A stretch of DNA of 64,000 nucleotides, taken from the NCBI GenBank assembly GCA_964571135.1, contig CAZMZW010000008.1, positions 1 through 64,000 on the forward strand. The letters run 5' to 3'. The notes under the pieces were generated by a model. It saw only the letters and a program-made list of their open reading frames with translations, was not told the origin of the DNA and made no database searches. Source of the DNA: CAZMZW01 sp964571135. Its GTDB lineage: Bacteria; Chloroflexota; Anaerolineae; Anaerolineales; Anaerolineaceae. Below, piece by piece: positions 15,542 through 24,177 of this stretch; position 1 is the stretch's first letter; each line of letters begins with the position of its first letter. The position numbers were made by a program, and so were the translations under genes.

Positions 15542-18289
15542 ATGCAGCCACTATTAACCGGGTCGGAAATTAGACAATCATTTATCGATTATTTTAAAGA
15601 AAAAGGGCATACTTTTGTTCAATCTGCATCACTAGTACCAGGAGGTGACCAGACACTCCTTTTTACTAATGCTGGCATGGTTCAATTTAAAGATGTTTTT
15701 CTTGGAATTGATAAAAGACCATATTCACGTGCGGTTAACTCACAAAAATGTATGCGTGTAGCCGGTAAACATAATGACCTTGAAGATGTTGGCAGGGATG
15801 ATACTCATCATACTTTTTTTGAAATGTTAGGAAATTGGTCCTTCGGAGACTATTATAAAAAAGAGGCGATCAGCTGGGCTTGGGAATTATTAACTGAAAT
15901 TTGGAAATTGGATAAGAACCGCCTTTGGGTAACTTGTTTCCAAGATGAAAAAGGGGAAATCTCCACAGACGAAGAAGCTGCAGCAGTTTGGGGTTCGCAA
16001 CCTGGATTAATCAAGAGTCATATTATTTATTTAGGACGTAAAGAGAACTTTTGGGAAATGGCTGAAACCGGTCCTTGTGGACCTTGCAGTGAAATTTATA
16101 TTGACCAGGGTGAGGGGTATTGTAAACAAAGAAATGAACCCGATCATGTTTGCGATATTGAACATAATTGTCGTCGGTTTTTAGAGTTCTGGAATCTGGT
16201 CTTTATTCAATATAATCGATTGAGCCCTTCAGAGTTGATTGCATTACCTTCAAAGCATGTGGATACGGGAATGGGATTGGATCGAATTACATCCATCTTG
16301 CAAAATGTAAAATCCAATTATTCGACTGATCTCTTGCTTCCTTTGATCAACGAGGTGATGAAACTTGCCCACCAAACTGAATCTGAAAAGGAAGCCAATC
16401 CTACACCGTACCGCGTCATTGCTGATCACAGCCGGGCAGCTGCTTTCTTGATAGCCGATGGGGTTGTGCCAGGCAATATCGGAAGAAATTATATTACCCG
16501 GATGATCATCCGACGTGCCTCACGTTTTGGAGGAAAACTTGGTTTAAATCAGCCTTTTCTGGCGAAAGTTGCAGAAAAAGTGATTGGAAATTATGGAGAT
16601 GCCTTTCCTGAACTCAAGAAGAATAAAAACACCATCCTGGATAATATCACCCGTGAAGAAAAGCGGTTTCACGCAACGATAGAAACAGGCCTGGCTCACC
16701 TTCAAGATGAATTAAATTCACTGATCAAATCCAAGCAGAAAACATTAAAGGGTAAAGCGGCATTTGATTTATATGCAACTCACGGTTTACCTTTCGAAAT
16801 AGCCCGAGATGTTGCACGAGAGCAAGGCTTGGATATTGAAGAAAGCGGATTTAACCAATCCATGGAAGAACATCGAACGAGTTCTGGCGCGGGAAAAGCG
16901 TTTGGTGCATTGGGTGGAGAAAAATCAGAAATCTATGCCAATCTATTGAAAAAATTAATAGGTGAAGGTAAATTACCTGAACATGAAATACAGTATGAGC
17001 CGTATTCACAAACGACAATAAAAAGCGAGATTGTTTCTATTCTTACTGAAGGTGAAGAAATTAACCAGGTTGGGCCTGGTGATAACGTGGAAATCGTTTT
17101 GCCTGAAACCTGCTTTTATATTGAGTCTGGAGGACAGGTTTCGGATGCAGGTTTGATTCGTTCTCAGATAAAAGATGCATGGGAAATTCGAATTAATGAA
17201 GTCATAAAACCTGCGGCAGGTGTGATCCTTCATATTGGCGAAGTGATAAAAGGAAATCCCAAGATCGGGGACAAGGTCATTGTTGAGGTGGATGCCAAAC
17301 GGCGCAGGGATATTATGCGCAATCACACGGCCACGCATCTGCTCCATGCTGAATTGCGGAAAGTCATTGGTGAACATGTCCGACAGGCGGGGTCTCTTGT
17401 TGCTCCTGACCGTTTGCGTTTTGATTTCACTCAAAATGAACCTATATCTGAGACCGATCTGGAGAAAGTGGAAGAGGGTGTAAATCAGTCAATTTTGTCA
17501 AATTATCCGGTAACTCTAGAAGTCAAACCACTGGTCAAAGCAACTGAAGAAGGTGCAATGGCATTATTCGGTGAAAAATATGGAGAAAGTGTTCGGACAA
17601 TCTCCATTATGGGTGAATCAAGAGTATCCTATGAATTATGCGGCGGAACACATGTTAACCAGACTGGGGATATTGGATCTTTTATTATCCTGAGTGAATC
17701 AAGCGTCGCTGCTGGTATCCGAAGAATTGAAGCAATTACAGGCGTAAAGGCTTATGAGGTTATTCGGCAAAGAATGAAGATTCTTAGACAAATATCTACC
17801 AAATTATCGACACCGATGGAAAATAGCTTTGATCGAGTTAATGCTTTACTCGTCCAAAATGAAACGAAAGAAAAAGAGATTAATAAATTGCGGGAGCAAA
17901 AAGCATTTAGTGAGTATAAGGAAAAGAAGAATAAAGATTTAAAAACAGAAAATAATATCGAAGTTTTAATTACTACTGTAAGTTCTTCAACTGGCGAGGG
18001 TTTATTAACTATCACTGATGATTTTTGGAAAAATGAAGATTCTAGAATAATTGCTATCGGCACTGTAGATCCTTGGACTCAGAAACCAATAGGAAGAATC
18101 GTAATTTCAAATGATCTTGTAAAAAAATATAATATTTCTGCAAGTAGTTTAGCAAAAGAAGCTGGTTCAATAACTTGTGGGGGTGGTGGTGGTACGTTGA
18201 ATTCTGCCCAATTTGGCGGAACAGATGTATCTAAGCTTGATGAGGCAATGAAGAAAATAAATGAGGAAATTGAAAAGAAAATAAACTAG
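15542..18289 (+). CDS. alaS: Alanine-tRNA ligase
   Basis: AlaRS charges tRNA-Ala. The 915-residue protein has the usual order: class II catalytic core (about 1-260, with GDQTLLFTNAGMVQFK and a GMGLDR segment), tRNA-recognition helices, an editing domain whose zinc/active-site residues are H595 and H599 in HTATHLLHA plus C700 and H704 in CGGTH, a coiled coil (about 760-800), and a C-terminal domain ending in a Gly-rich CGGGGGT segment. The core carries an extra Cys/His-rich insert around CGPCSEIYIDQGEGYC and CDIEHNC. The start is ATG with an AGGTG site. Transcription ends at the bidirectional hairpin just after the stop. Confidence 0.97.
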   Translation: MQPLLTGSEIRQSFIDYFKEKGHTFVQSASLVPGGDQTLLFTNAGMVQFKDVFLGIDKRPYSRAVNSQKCMRVAGKHNDLEDVGRDDTHHTFFEMLGNWSFGDYYKKEAISWAWELLTEIWKLDKNRLWVTCFQDEKGEISTDEEAAAVWGSQPGLIKSHIIYLGRKENFWEMAETGPCGPCSEIYIDQGEGYCKQRNEPDHVCDIEHNCRRFLEFWNLVFIQYNRLSPSELIALPSKHVDTGMGLDRITSILQNVKSNYSTDLLLPLINEVMKLAHQTESEKEANPTPYRVIADHSRAAAFLIADGVVPGNIGRNYITRMIIRRASRFGGKLGLNQPFLAKVAEKVIGNYGDAFPELKKNKNTILDNITREEKRFHATIETGLAHLQDELNSLIKSKQKTLKGKAAFDLYATHGLPFEIARDVAREQGLDIEESGFNQSMEEHRTSSGAGKAFGALGGEKSEIYANLLKKLIGEGKLPEHEIQYEPYSQTTIKSEIVSILTEGEEINQVGPGDNVEIVLPETCFYIESGGQVSDAGLIRSQIKDAWEIRINEVIKPAAGVILHIGEVIKGNPKIGDKVIVEVDAKRRRDIMRNHTATHLLHAELRKVIGEHVRQAGSLVAPDRLRFDFTQNEPISETDLEKVEEGVNQSILSNYPVTLEVKPLVKATEEGAMALFGEKYGESVRTISIMGESRVSYELCGGTHVNQTGDIGSFIILSESSVAAGIRRIEAITGVKAYEVIRQRMKILRQISTKLSTPMENSFDRVNALLVQNETKEKEINKLREQKAFSEYKEKKNKDLKTENNIEVLITTVSSSTGEGLLTITDDFWKNEDSRIIAIGTVDPWTQKPIGRIVISNDLVKKYNISASSLAKEAGSITCGGGGGTLNSAQFGGTDVSKLDEAMKKINEEIEKKIN

Positions 18290-18294
18290 AAAGC

Positions 18295-18323
18295 AAAGAC
18301 CGCCTTTTATGGCGGTCTTTTTT
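18295..18323. terminator. Bidirectional terminator between alaS and gcvPB
   Basis: AAAGACCGCC and GGCGGTCTTT form a perfect 10-bp stem (18295-18304 with 18311-18320) around a 6-base loop. It is followed by T residues on the plus strand and has A residues in the matching place for the minus strand. It lies between the convergent alaS and gcvPB stops and should end both transcripts. Confidence 0.9.
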
Positions 18324-18324
18324 G

Positions 18325-19788
18325 TTATTCATCCTTCACTGGCCAGCAGCAAAGCACCAGGTCACGGGCTGCTTTTACTTCATCCAAACGACTAACCGGG
18401 GTATTATGTGGAGCATCATGAAGTAATTGTGGATCATTGTGAGCCTCATCCGCAATTTTCAACATCACTTCTACAAAACGGTCCAGGGTTTGTTTACTTT
18501 CGGTTTCGGTGGGTTCGATCATCAGCGCTTCTTTTACAATCAAGGGGAAATAATTCGTGGGTGGATGGAAATCATAGTCCATCAAACGCTTGGCGATATC
18601 CAGAGCGTGTATATCAGGGGCATCTTTCCAGACCCCTTCTAAAACAAATTCATGCATGCAAATTCGATCAAAGGGCAATGTATAAGTGTTTCTGAGTTTA
18701 TACATGAGATAATTGGCATTTAAAACTGAATATTCAGCCACTTTGCGCAGCCCATCCTTGCCAAGCATGCTGATATAAGTAAATGCCCGTACCAGAACAC
18801 CAAAATGACCGTGGAAAGACTTTATTCTACCGATACTCTTAGACGGTTTAATAAAACCATACAAGGGAGGAACTTCCTTATCATCTTTTTCGATTATTCC
18901 AACGATTGGATCTGGTAGGAAATCTGATAATTCTTTTGTGACGCCTACAGGACCTGAACCTGGCCCACCACCACCATGAGGAGTTGAAAAGGTTTTATGC
19001 AGATTGAAATGCATTACATCAATTCCAAGATCCGCAGGTCGCACAATACCAAGTAGAGCATTCAGATTGGCTCCATCACCGTACACCAGTCCACCTGCTT
19101 GATGAACAATTTTGATTATCTCAAGAATGTTTTCATCAAATAATCCGAGGGTATTGGGATTGGTGAGCATTAATCCAGCTACATTTTCATTGCACACCGA
19201 TTTCAAAACTGCAAGATCCACATTCCCGCGTTTATCAGAAGGGATATTGACAACCTCAAAACCTGCCATTGTAGTTGAAGCTGGATTGGTTCCGTGGGCT
19301 GAATCTGGTACCAAAATAATTTTTCGTTTACTGTCTTTTCTTTCCTGGTGATAGGCACGTATGATAAGGCATCCGACAAATTCTCCCTGAGCACCTGCAG
19401 CAGGTTGGAGGCTTATGGCTTTAAACCCAGTAATCTCTTTAAGCCACTCCTGTAACTGAAACATTAAAAATAGATCTCCCTGCACGGATTCAATTGGTTG
19501 AAGAGGATGCGAAAAATTAAAACCAGGGAGTCGAGCTGTGACTTCATTAATCCGCGGGTTGTATTTCATCGTGCAGGAACCCAATGGATAAAACCCTTTA
19601 TCAATTGAATAGTTTAGCGATGATAGACGGGTGAAATGACGAATCACATCGATTTCTGATAATTCAGGCAAAATCAGATCTTTCCGTAAAAGGCTCTTAG
19701 GTAAATCAAAATGCGGAACATCTGATTCTGGAAACTGAAAACCAACCCGACCAGGAGAAGAAAGCTCATAAATGGTTGATTCACTCAT
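18325..19788 (-). CDS. gcvPB: Glycine dehydrogenase (decarboxylating) subunit 2
   Basis: This is the PLP-binding half of the two-subunit P protein of the glycine cleavage system, which decarboxylates glycine and passes the aminomethyl group to lipoyl-GcvH. The 487-residue protein shows the PLP motif HFNLHKTFSTPHGGGGPG with K265 as the Schiff-base lysine, and the conserved GSCTMKYNP near 70-78. The frame opens at 19812, but ATG 19788 follows a strong GGAGGT site, starts at the family's N-terminus, and overlaps the gcvPA stop by eight bases, so the subunits are translationally coupled. It ends at the terminator shared with alaS. Confidence 0.96.
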   Translation of the reverse strand: MSESTIYELSSPGRVGFQFPESDVPHFDLPKSLLRKDLILPELSEIDVIRHFTRLSSLNYSIDKGFYPLGSCTMKYNPRINEVTARLPGFNFSHPLQPIESVQGDLFLMFQLQEWLKEITGFKAISLQPAAGAQGEFVGCLIIRAYHQERKDSKRKIILVPDSAHGTNPASTTMAGFEVVNIPSDKRGNVDLAVLKSVCNENVAGLMLTNPNTLGLFDENILEIIKIVHQAGGLVYGDGANLNALLGIVRPADLGIDVMHFNLHKTFSTPHGGGGPGSGPVGVTKELSDFLPDPIVGIIEKDDKEVPPLYGFIKPSKSIGRIKSFHGHFGVLVRAFTYISMLGKDGLRKVAEYSVLNANYLMYKLRNTYTLPFDRICMHEFVLEGVWKDAPDIHALDIAKRLMDYDFHPPTNYFPLIVKEALMIEPTETESKQTLDRFVEVMLKIADEAHNDPQLLHDAPHNTPVSRLDEVKAARDLVLCCWPVKDE

Positions 19789-21133
19789 TGGATACCTCCA
19801 CCAATGTCTCACAAAAAATATCGATCATTTCTTTCGATATTTTTTCAGTTACTGCAATCAGCATATGATTCTTCAATGTTGGAGAAATGGGAGTGAGATC
19901 AAAACCACCCAAAAAGCCATGATCTAATAGTGAATTATTCAACTGTGAGATTGAACGGGGGCATTTGATAATAAACTCATTAAAAAATGGATTATCAGAA
20001 TTTACAGAGAATCCTTTTAATTTACCAATTTTCTGGGCTGCATAATGCGCTTTTTGATAGCATAATTCACTGACCTTAAGCAACCCTTGTTTGCCTAACA
20101 AACTTAAATAGATAGTAGCGGCCAATGCCATTAATCCCTGGTTCGTACAAATATTTGAAGTGGCTTTTTCTCTGCGAATATGCTGTTCCCTGGCTGTCAG
20201 GGTAAGCACATAACCGCGCCTTCCTTGGGCATCCACAGATTCGCCCACAATTCTCCCGGAAACTTTTCTAATTAATTCTTTCCGGGTTGCAAAAATGCCC
20301 AGAGTTGGACCTCCAAATGCCAGAGGGATTCCTAAGGGTTGTCCATCTCCTACGACGATATCGACACCAAAATCTCCAGGAGTTTTGAAAAGACCAAGTG
20401 CGATAGGGTTTATTGCGACTGCAACAAGACTACCTTTTTCATGAGCCTTATTAACCAAAGCGGTTAGGTCAAATATTCTGCCAAAAAAATCGGGGTATTG
20501 AACAAAGACAAGTGCAGTGTTTTCATCGATGGAAGAAATTAATTTATCTGGAGCAGAAAGGGGGTCCTGATCTGCTCCATCTCCGTGGATTAAAGTATTT
20601 TCAAATCCGCATAGGTAGGTTCGGATGGTTGCGCGGTAATCAGGGTGTAATGCTGGAGATAATAAAAATGTTTTTCGCTTTCCTTGATAATTATAAAAAG
20701 CAGTTATACAGGCTTCTGCTGCAGCAGTAGCCCCATCATAATGTGAAGCATTGCAGACTTCCATTCCTGTTAGATGAGAAATTAAACTTTGATACTCAAA
20801 AATTGCCTGTAACGTGCCCTGTGATATCTCAGGTTGATAGGGAGTATATGCCGTAAAAAATTCTCCACGCCTTAATAGGCCATCGATTGCTGCAGGGACG
20901 TAATGATCATATGCGCCAGCTCCGAGGAAACAGATCAAATCATCGCATGCATTATTCGCCTCGGCCAGATCCTGGATTTGTTCCAATACTTCCATTTCAG
21001 TCAAACCCGCAGGCAAATCAAGGTTGGGAAATCGATATTTTTGAGGTACTACACTAAATAATTCTTCCAGATCATTTTTCCCGATCGATTCCAGCATTGC
21101 TTTTCGTTCATCTTTTGTATGCGGGATAAACAT
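19781..21133 (-). CDS. gcvPA: Glycine dehydrogenase (decarboxylating) subunit 1
   Basis: This is the non-PLP-binding half of the split P protein, forming an (alpha-beta)2 enzyme with GcvPB. The 450-residue product starts MFIPHTKDER, typical of the family, and has the conserved segments FLGAGAYDHYVP (69-80), TPYQPEISQG and SHYDGATAAAEA. The start codon overlaps the gcvH stop region, so gcvH, gcvPA and gcvPB form one tightly packed operon. gcvT, the aminomethyltransferase needed to complete the cycle, is not in this window. Confidence 0.96.
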   Translation of the reverse strand: MFIPHTKDERKAMLESIGKNDLEELFSVVPQKYRFPNLDLPAGLTEMEVLEQIQDLAEANNACDDLICFLGAGAYDHYVPAAIDGLLRRGEFFTAYTPYQPEISQGTLQAIFEYQSLISHLTGMEVCNASHYDGATAAAEACITAFYNYQGKRKTFLLSPALHPDYRATIRTYLCGFENTLIHGDGADQDPLSAPDKLISSIDENTALVFVQYPDFFGRIFDLTALVNKAHEKGSLVAVAINPIALGLFKTPGDFGVDIVVGDGQPLGIPLAFGGPTLGIFATRKELIRKVSGRIVGESVDAQGRRGYVLTLTAREQHIRREKATSNICTNQGLMALAATIYLSLLGKQGLLKVSELCYQKAHYAAQKIGKLKGFSVNSDNPFFNEFIIKCPRSISQLNNSLLDHGFLGGFDLTPISPTLKNHMLIAVTEKISKEMIDIFCETLVEVSNE

Positions 21134-21525
21134 TAATTACCTCGGGTTTCGCAATATTTTTCATAATCCGCAGCTGACATTAATTTATCCAGATCTGCAG
21201 GATCAGAAACCTCAATTTTATAAAACCATCCATTTCCATAAGGATCGGTATTGATTACTTCCGGGCTACTGGCAAGGGATTGATTTGTTTCAATAACTTT
21301 ACCGCTGAAGGGAGCATTGACTTCAGCTGATGCTTTCACAGAATCAATTTCAACGATCAAGTCCCCTTTAGATACTGATTGGCCTTTTTCTGCTCTAAGA
21401 CCGCAAAATACCAGGTCGGAAAGATGGTTTTGCGCATAATCAGTAATCCCAATTGTAATAATTTTCCCTTCCGATTTCAGCCATTCATCCGTACTGGTAT
21501 ATTTCAAGTCCGTTGGATTTTTCAT
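21133..21525 (-). CDS. gcvH: Glycine cleavage system H protein
   Basis: GcvH is the lipoyl carrier shuttling the aminomethyl group between P and T proteins. The 130-residue protein has the lipoyl attachment lysine K64 in EIDSVKASAEV, the N-terminal YTSTDEWL and C-terminal GNGWFYKI segments, all normal for the family. The start ATG has a good AGGAGAG site. It is the first gene of the gcv operon and is divergent from glmS. No glycine riboswitch is visible: the leader is short and AT-rich. Confidence 0.97.
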   Translation of the reverse strand: MKNPTDLKYTSTDEWLKSEGKIITIGITDYAQNHLSDLVFCGLRAEKGQSVSKGDLIVEIDSVKASAEVNAPFSGKVIETNQSLASSPEVINTDPYGNGWFYKIEVSDPADLDKLMSAADYEKYCETRGN

Positions 21526-21891
21526 AATTCTCTCCTATTAATTAAAAAATATTTGATAGTGTAATTACGATCAATTATAGAATGGGTACCAAAATATTAT
21601 TATATATAATCTAGTATAATCCAATGATAATTTATTTGGAGGTGTAACTCGAAATATTCTCTGGGAAAGAATAGCGCATGAGTTTGTGATTAAGATCACA
21701 AAATGACGAGGATGAAGGTTCTCCAATTCAAAATGGAGCTAACCGTAGAAATACGGGAAAATCGAAAGTTCAGCGGACGCCTTCCTGGTTAAATCTAGCC
21801 AGCCTTTCCCTAAAATCAATGACAATCAAGTAACTGAATGAATTAGTATTCAGTAAAGTGTTTATTATTTAATTTCTAGCTGGAGAAAAAT
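21526..21891. other. Divergent intergenic region gcvH-glmS with promoter-like sites
   Basis: The first roughly 100 bases are AT-rich promoter DNA. Facing glmS are overlapping -10 candidates TATAAT at 21605-21610 and 21615-21620, with no good -35. Facing gcvH, TTGATC is spaced 17 bases from TATTTT, a weak sigma-70 match. From about 21660 the region is the leader of glmS and carries the ribozyme annotated separately. A small hairpin (CTGAAT/ATTCAG, about 21834-21855) lies between the ribozyme and the glmS start. Confidence 0.5.
21673..21835 (+). ncRNA. glmS ribozyme/riboswitch (glucosamine-6-phosphate)
   Basis: The leader of glmS carries the conserved glmS ribozyme core. There is an A|GCGC cleavage site between 21673 and 21674, then a P1 hairpin (TTTGTGAT, loop, ATCACAAA). 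The block GACGAGGATGAAGG follows, then variable insert hairpins (CTCC/GGAG and CCGT/ACGG), the block GCGGACGCCTTCC whose CCTTC pairs with GAAGG (P2), and a CTGG/CCAG hairpin (P3). These match the order of the Bacillus subtilis element, with GACGAGG and GCGGATGCC at equivalent places. When GlcN6P is abundant, self-cleavage should destabilise the glmS mRNA. The 3' boundary and the P4 helix are uncertain. Confidence 0.88.
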
Positions 21892-23733
21892 ATGTGTGGA
21901 ATTGTTGGATATATCGGTGATCGAGATGCGGCAAAAATTATCCTTGAAGGGTTAATGAAATTGGAATATCGCGGATATGATTCCTCTGGAATCGCAGTGA
22001 TTGAAAATGGAAAAATTGAGGTTAGACGAAGTGCAGGAAAATTGGAAAATTTAGTTGGCTCGGTAAAAGAAAATCCATTAAATGCAAAGATAGGTATTGG
22101 ACATACACGCTGGGCAACTCATGGAGTGCCAAGTGTTCGTAATGCCCATCCGCATATCGGAGCGACAGGCAAAGTGGTTGTAGTTCACAATGGTATTGTG
22201 GAAAATTATTTGGAATTGCGGGAGGAACTTCAAAGTGAGGGTGTGGTTTTAAAATCAGATACTGATACTGAGACTATTGTTCATCTAATTGAGAAATTCA
22301 TGACAATGGGTAACAACCTGGCATCTTCCCTGAGATTGAGTTTGAAAGAATTGAAAGGGGCGCATGCAATAGTTGTTTTATCAAGTGAAGAGCCAGGTAA
22401 AATCATCGCCGCTCGAATTGGTAATGCGGGGGGAGTTGTGGTGGGCTACGGAAAGGATGAGATGTTCGTTGCCTCGGACATTCCTGCCATTCTTGAACAT
22501 ACGAGAAAAATGTGTTTTTTGGAATCGCGCCAAATTGCGGTTATTTACAAAAACCATGTTCATTATGAGGATTTTGATGGCAAAGGAGTAATAGAAACTA
22601 TTCAAACGATTTCTTGGGACCCAGTTTCAGCAGTGAAAGGCAATTTCCGCCATTTTATGCAAAAAGAAATTCATGAGCAGGTAAGGGGACTGACTGATAC
22701 GATGGCAGGAAGAGTCGATCTGGAGAGGGATCAAATTAATCTTCATCAACTAAATTTGAACAGAGAGACGGCCAAAAAGATCGACCAAATAAAGATTATA
22801 GCATGTGGAACTGCCGCGCACGCTGGTATGGTAGGGAAGGTCATGATCGAAACAATGGCGCGGATCCCTGTAGAAGTAGATATCGCTTCAGAATTTAGAT
22901 ACCGTGAACCGATACTTTCAAAAAACAGTGTGGTATTGGCTATTACTCAATCGGGAGAGACGGCAGATACATTAGCAGCCATGGAAGAAGGACGAAAAAA
23001 AGGAGCAATAATCTGGTCAATTGTCAATGCAATTGGTTCCCAGGCAATGAGACTAGCTGATGGATATATTTCCATGCAAGTTGGACCAGAAATCGGTGTC
23101 GCCTCAACAAAAGCATTTACTGCCCCTTTAATGGATCTTTATATGCTTGCTTTTCTTCTGGCAGATTATCGTGATCAATTTGATAAATCAATCAGGCACC
23201 AAATGATGATGGATCTAATTTCAATTCCAGAATTGGTAAGTGAATGTCTTGACCGCGAGAAGCAAGTGAAAGAAGTGGCTGAGAACCTAAAAGAAATAAG
23301 GAACATATTGTATATTGGACGGGGAATCAATATGCCAATAGCCTACGAAGGTGCGTTAAAATTGAAGGAGATTTCGTATATACATGCAGAAGCCTATCCG
23401 GCGGGTGAAATGAAGCATGGACCTATCGCCCTTATTGATAAAGATATGCCCGTATTGGCAATTATGACTAAAGACAAGTGGTATGACAAAATGGTCAGCC
23501 AGGTAGAACAAGTAAAAGCCAGGGGCGGAAAAATAATTCTGGTCGCAACGGATGGAGATGAGATGGCAGCAATGCTTGGAGACTACCTTCTTTGGGTTCC
23601 ACCGACTCCCTGGCTTTTAAGTCCGGTTGTATCAGTTATCCCACTGCAGCTGCTAGCCTATCATATTGCGACATTACGCGGTTTGGATGTTGATCAACCA
23701 CGGAATTTGGCAAAATCTGTCACTGTTGAATGA
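21892..23733 (+). CDS. glmS: Glutamine-fructose-6-phosphate aminotransferase (isomerizing)
   Basis: GlmS makes glucosamine-6-phosphate from fructose-6-phosphate and glutamine, the first step to UDP-GlcNAc and cell wall. The 613-residue protein starts MCGIVGYIGDR, so Cys2 becomes the N-terminal nucleophile of the glutaminase domain (1-about 240). Two SIS domains follow (about 290-600), with TQSGETADT binding sugar phosphate and the C-terminus ending in the conserved DQPRNLAKSVTVE. The GGAG site precedes ATG 21892. Its leader holds a glmS ribozyme, so product feedback at the RNA level is expected. Confidence 0.98.
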   Translation: MCGIVGYIGDRDAAKIILEGLMKLEYRGYDSSGIAVIENGKIEVRRSAGKLENLVGSVKENPLNAKIGIGHTRWATHGVPSVRNAHPHIGATGKVVVVHNGIVENYLELREELQSEGVVLKSDTDTETIVHLIEKFMTMGNNLASSLRLSLKELKGAHAIVVLSSEEPGKIIAARIGNAGGVVVGYGKDEMFVASDIPAILEHTRKMCFLESRQIAVIYKNHVHYEDFDGKGVIETIQTISWDPVSAVKGNFRHFMQKEIHEQVRGLTDTMAGRVDLERDQINLHQLNLNRETAKKIDQIKIIACGTAAHAGMVGKVMIETMARIPVEVDIASEFRYREPILSKNSVVLAITQSGETADTLAAMEEGRKKGAIIWSIVNAIGSQAMRLADGYISMQVGPEIGVASTKAFTAPLMDLYMLAFLLADYRDQFDKSIRHQMMMDLISIPELVSECLDREKQVKEVAENLKEIRNILYIGRGINMPIAYEGALKLKEISYIHAEAYPAGEMKHGPIALIDKDMPVLAIMTKDKWYDKMVSQVEQVKARGGKIILVATDGDEMAAMLGDYLLWVPPTPWLLSPVVSVIPLQLLAYHIATLRGLDVDQPRNLAKSVTVE

Positions 23734-23822
23734 AATAATCCTTTATTTGCAAAAGTAATAGCATTTTCTTGTGTGTTAGAATTGCCAAAGTCAATTATTT
23801 AACACCTGAATTATGTCATGTA

Positions 23823-24158
23823 ATGCTTAATCCTGACACAGAATTAATATTTCCTATCCGAATTCTCCCAAAGTTAAGTAATTTAAGAGGAGAAATTTGG
23901 GAAAAAAATATTACCGAAGTACTTGAGACAAATGACCTTGTCAGTCAGGTCGGGATGATCGTTCTTATGATCAAGGTTGCTGGTTGCATTACTTGTAATG
24001 CAGATTCATACCGTGCCATAAGAGGATGCACTTTATGTTCACAACAGGCGATAAAACGTTATAAAGGTACTGATAAAGAATTAAACCAAATATTTAGAAA
24101 ATCCTGCATGAAAGTCAAAAAATTTATAGAAAAACGAGAAAGGGAAGCAAGTATTTAA
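23823..24158 (+). CDS. Small Cys-rich protein of unknown function upstream of mrp
   Basis: I cannot name this family. The 111-residue protein has two CxxC pairs, in GCITC and GCTLC, separated by about ten residues (NADSYRAIR), a typical metal-binding spacing, followed by a basic C-terminus. It is soluble, with no signal peptide. The start is uncertain: the frame opens at a TTG at 23769 (129 residues), while ATG 23823 is used here. Neither has a good ribosome binding site. It lies 19 bases upstream of the Mrp-like ATPase gene in the same orientation. As that ATPase lacks its own CxxC, a shared role in Fe-S or metal handling is possible, but this is inference. Confidence 0.65.
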   Translation: MLNPDTELIFPIRILPKLSNLRGEIWEKNITEVLETNDLVSQVGMIVLMIKVAGCITCNADSYRAIRGCTLCSQQAIKRYKGTDKELNQIFRKSCMKVKKFIEKREREASI

Positions 24159-24177
24159 TCCTTGTTCATAAAATGTC

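Noticed and set aside
18325..21525. Glycine riboswitch controlling gcvHPAPB
   Set aside because: The gcvH leader is short and AT-rich and no tandem aptamer pattern is visible. The absence of gcvT is noted but may only reflect its location elsewhere.
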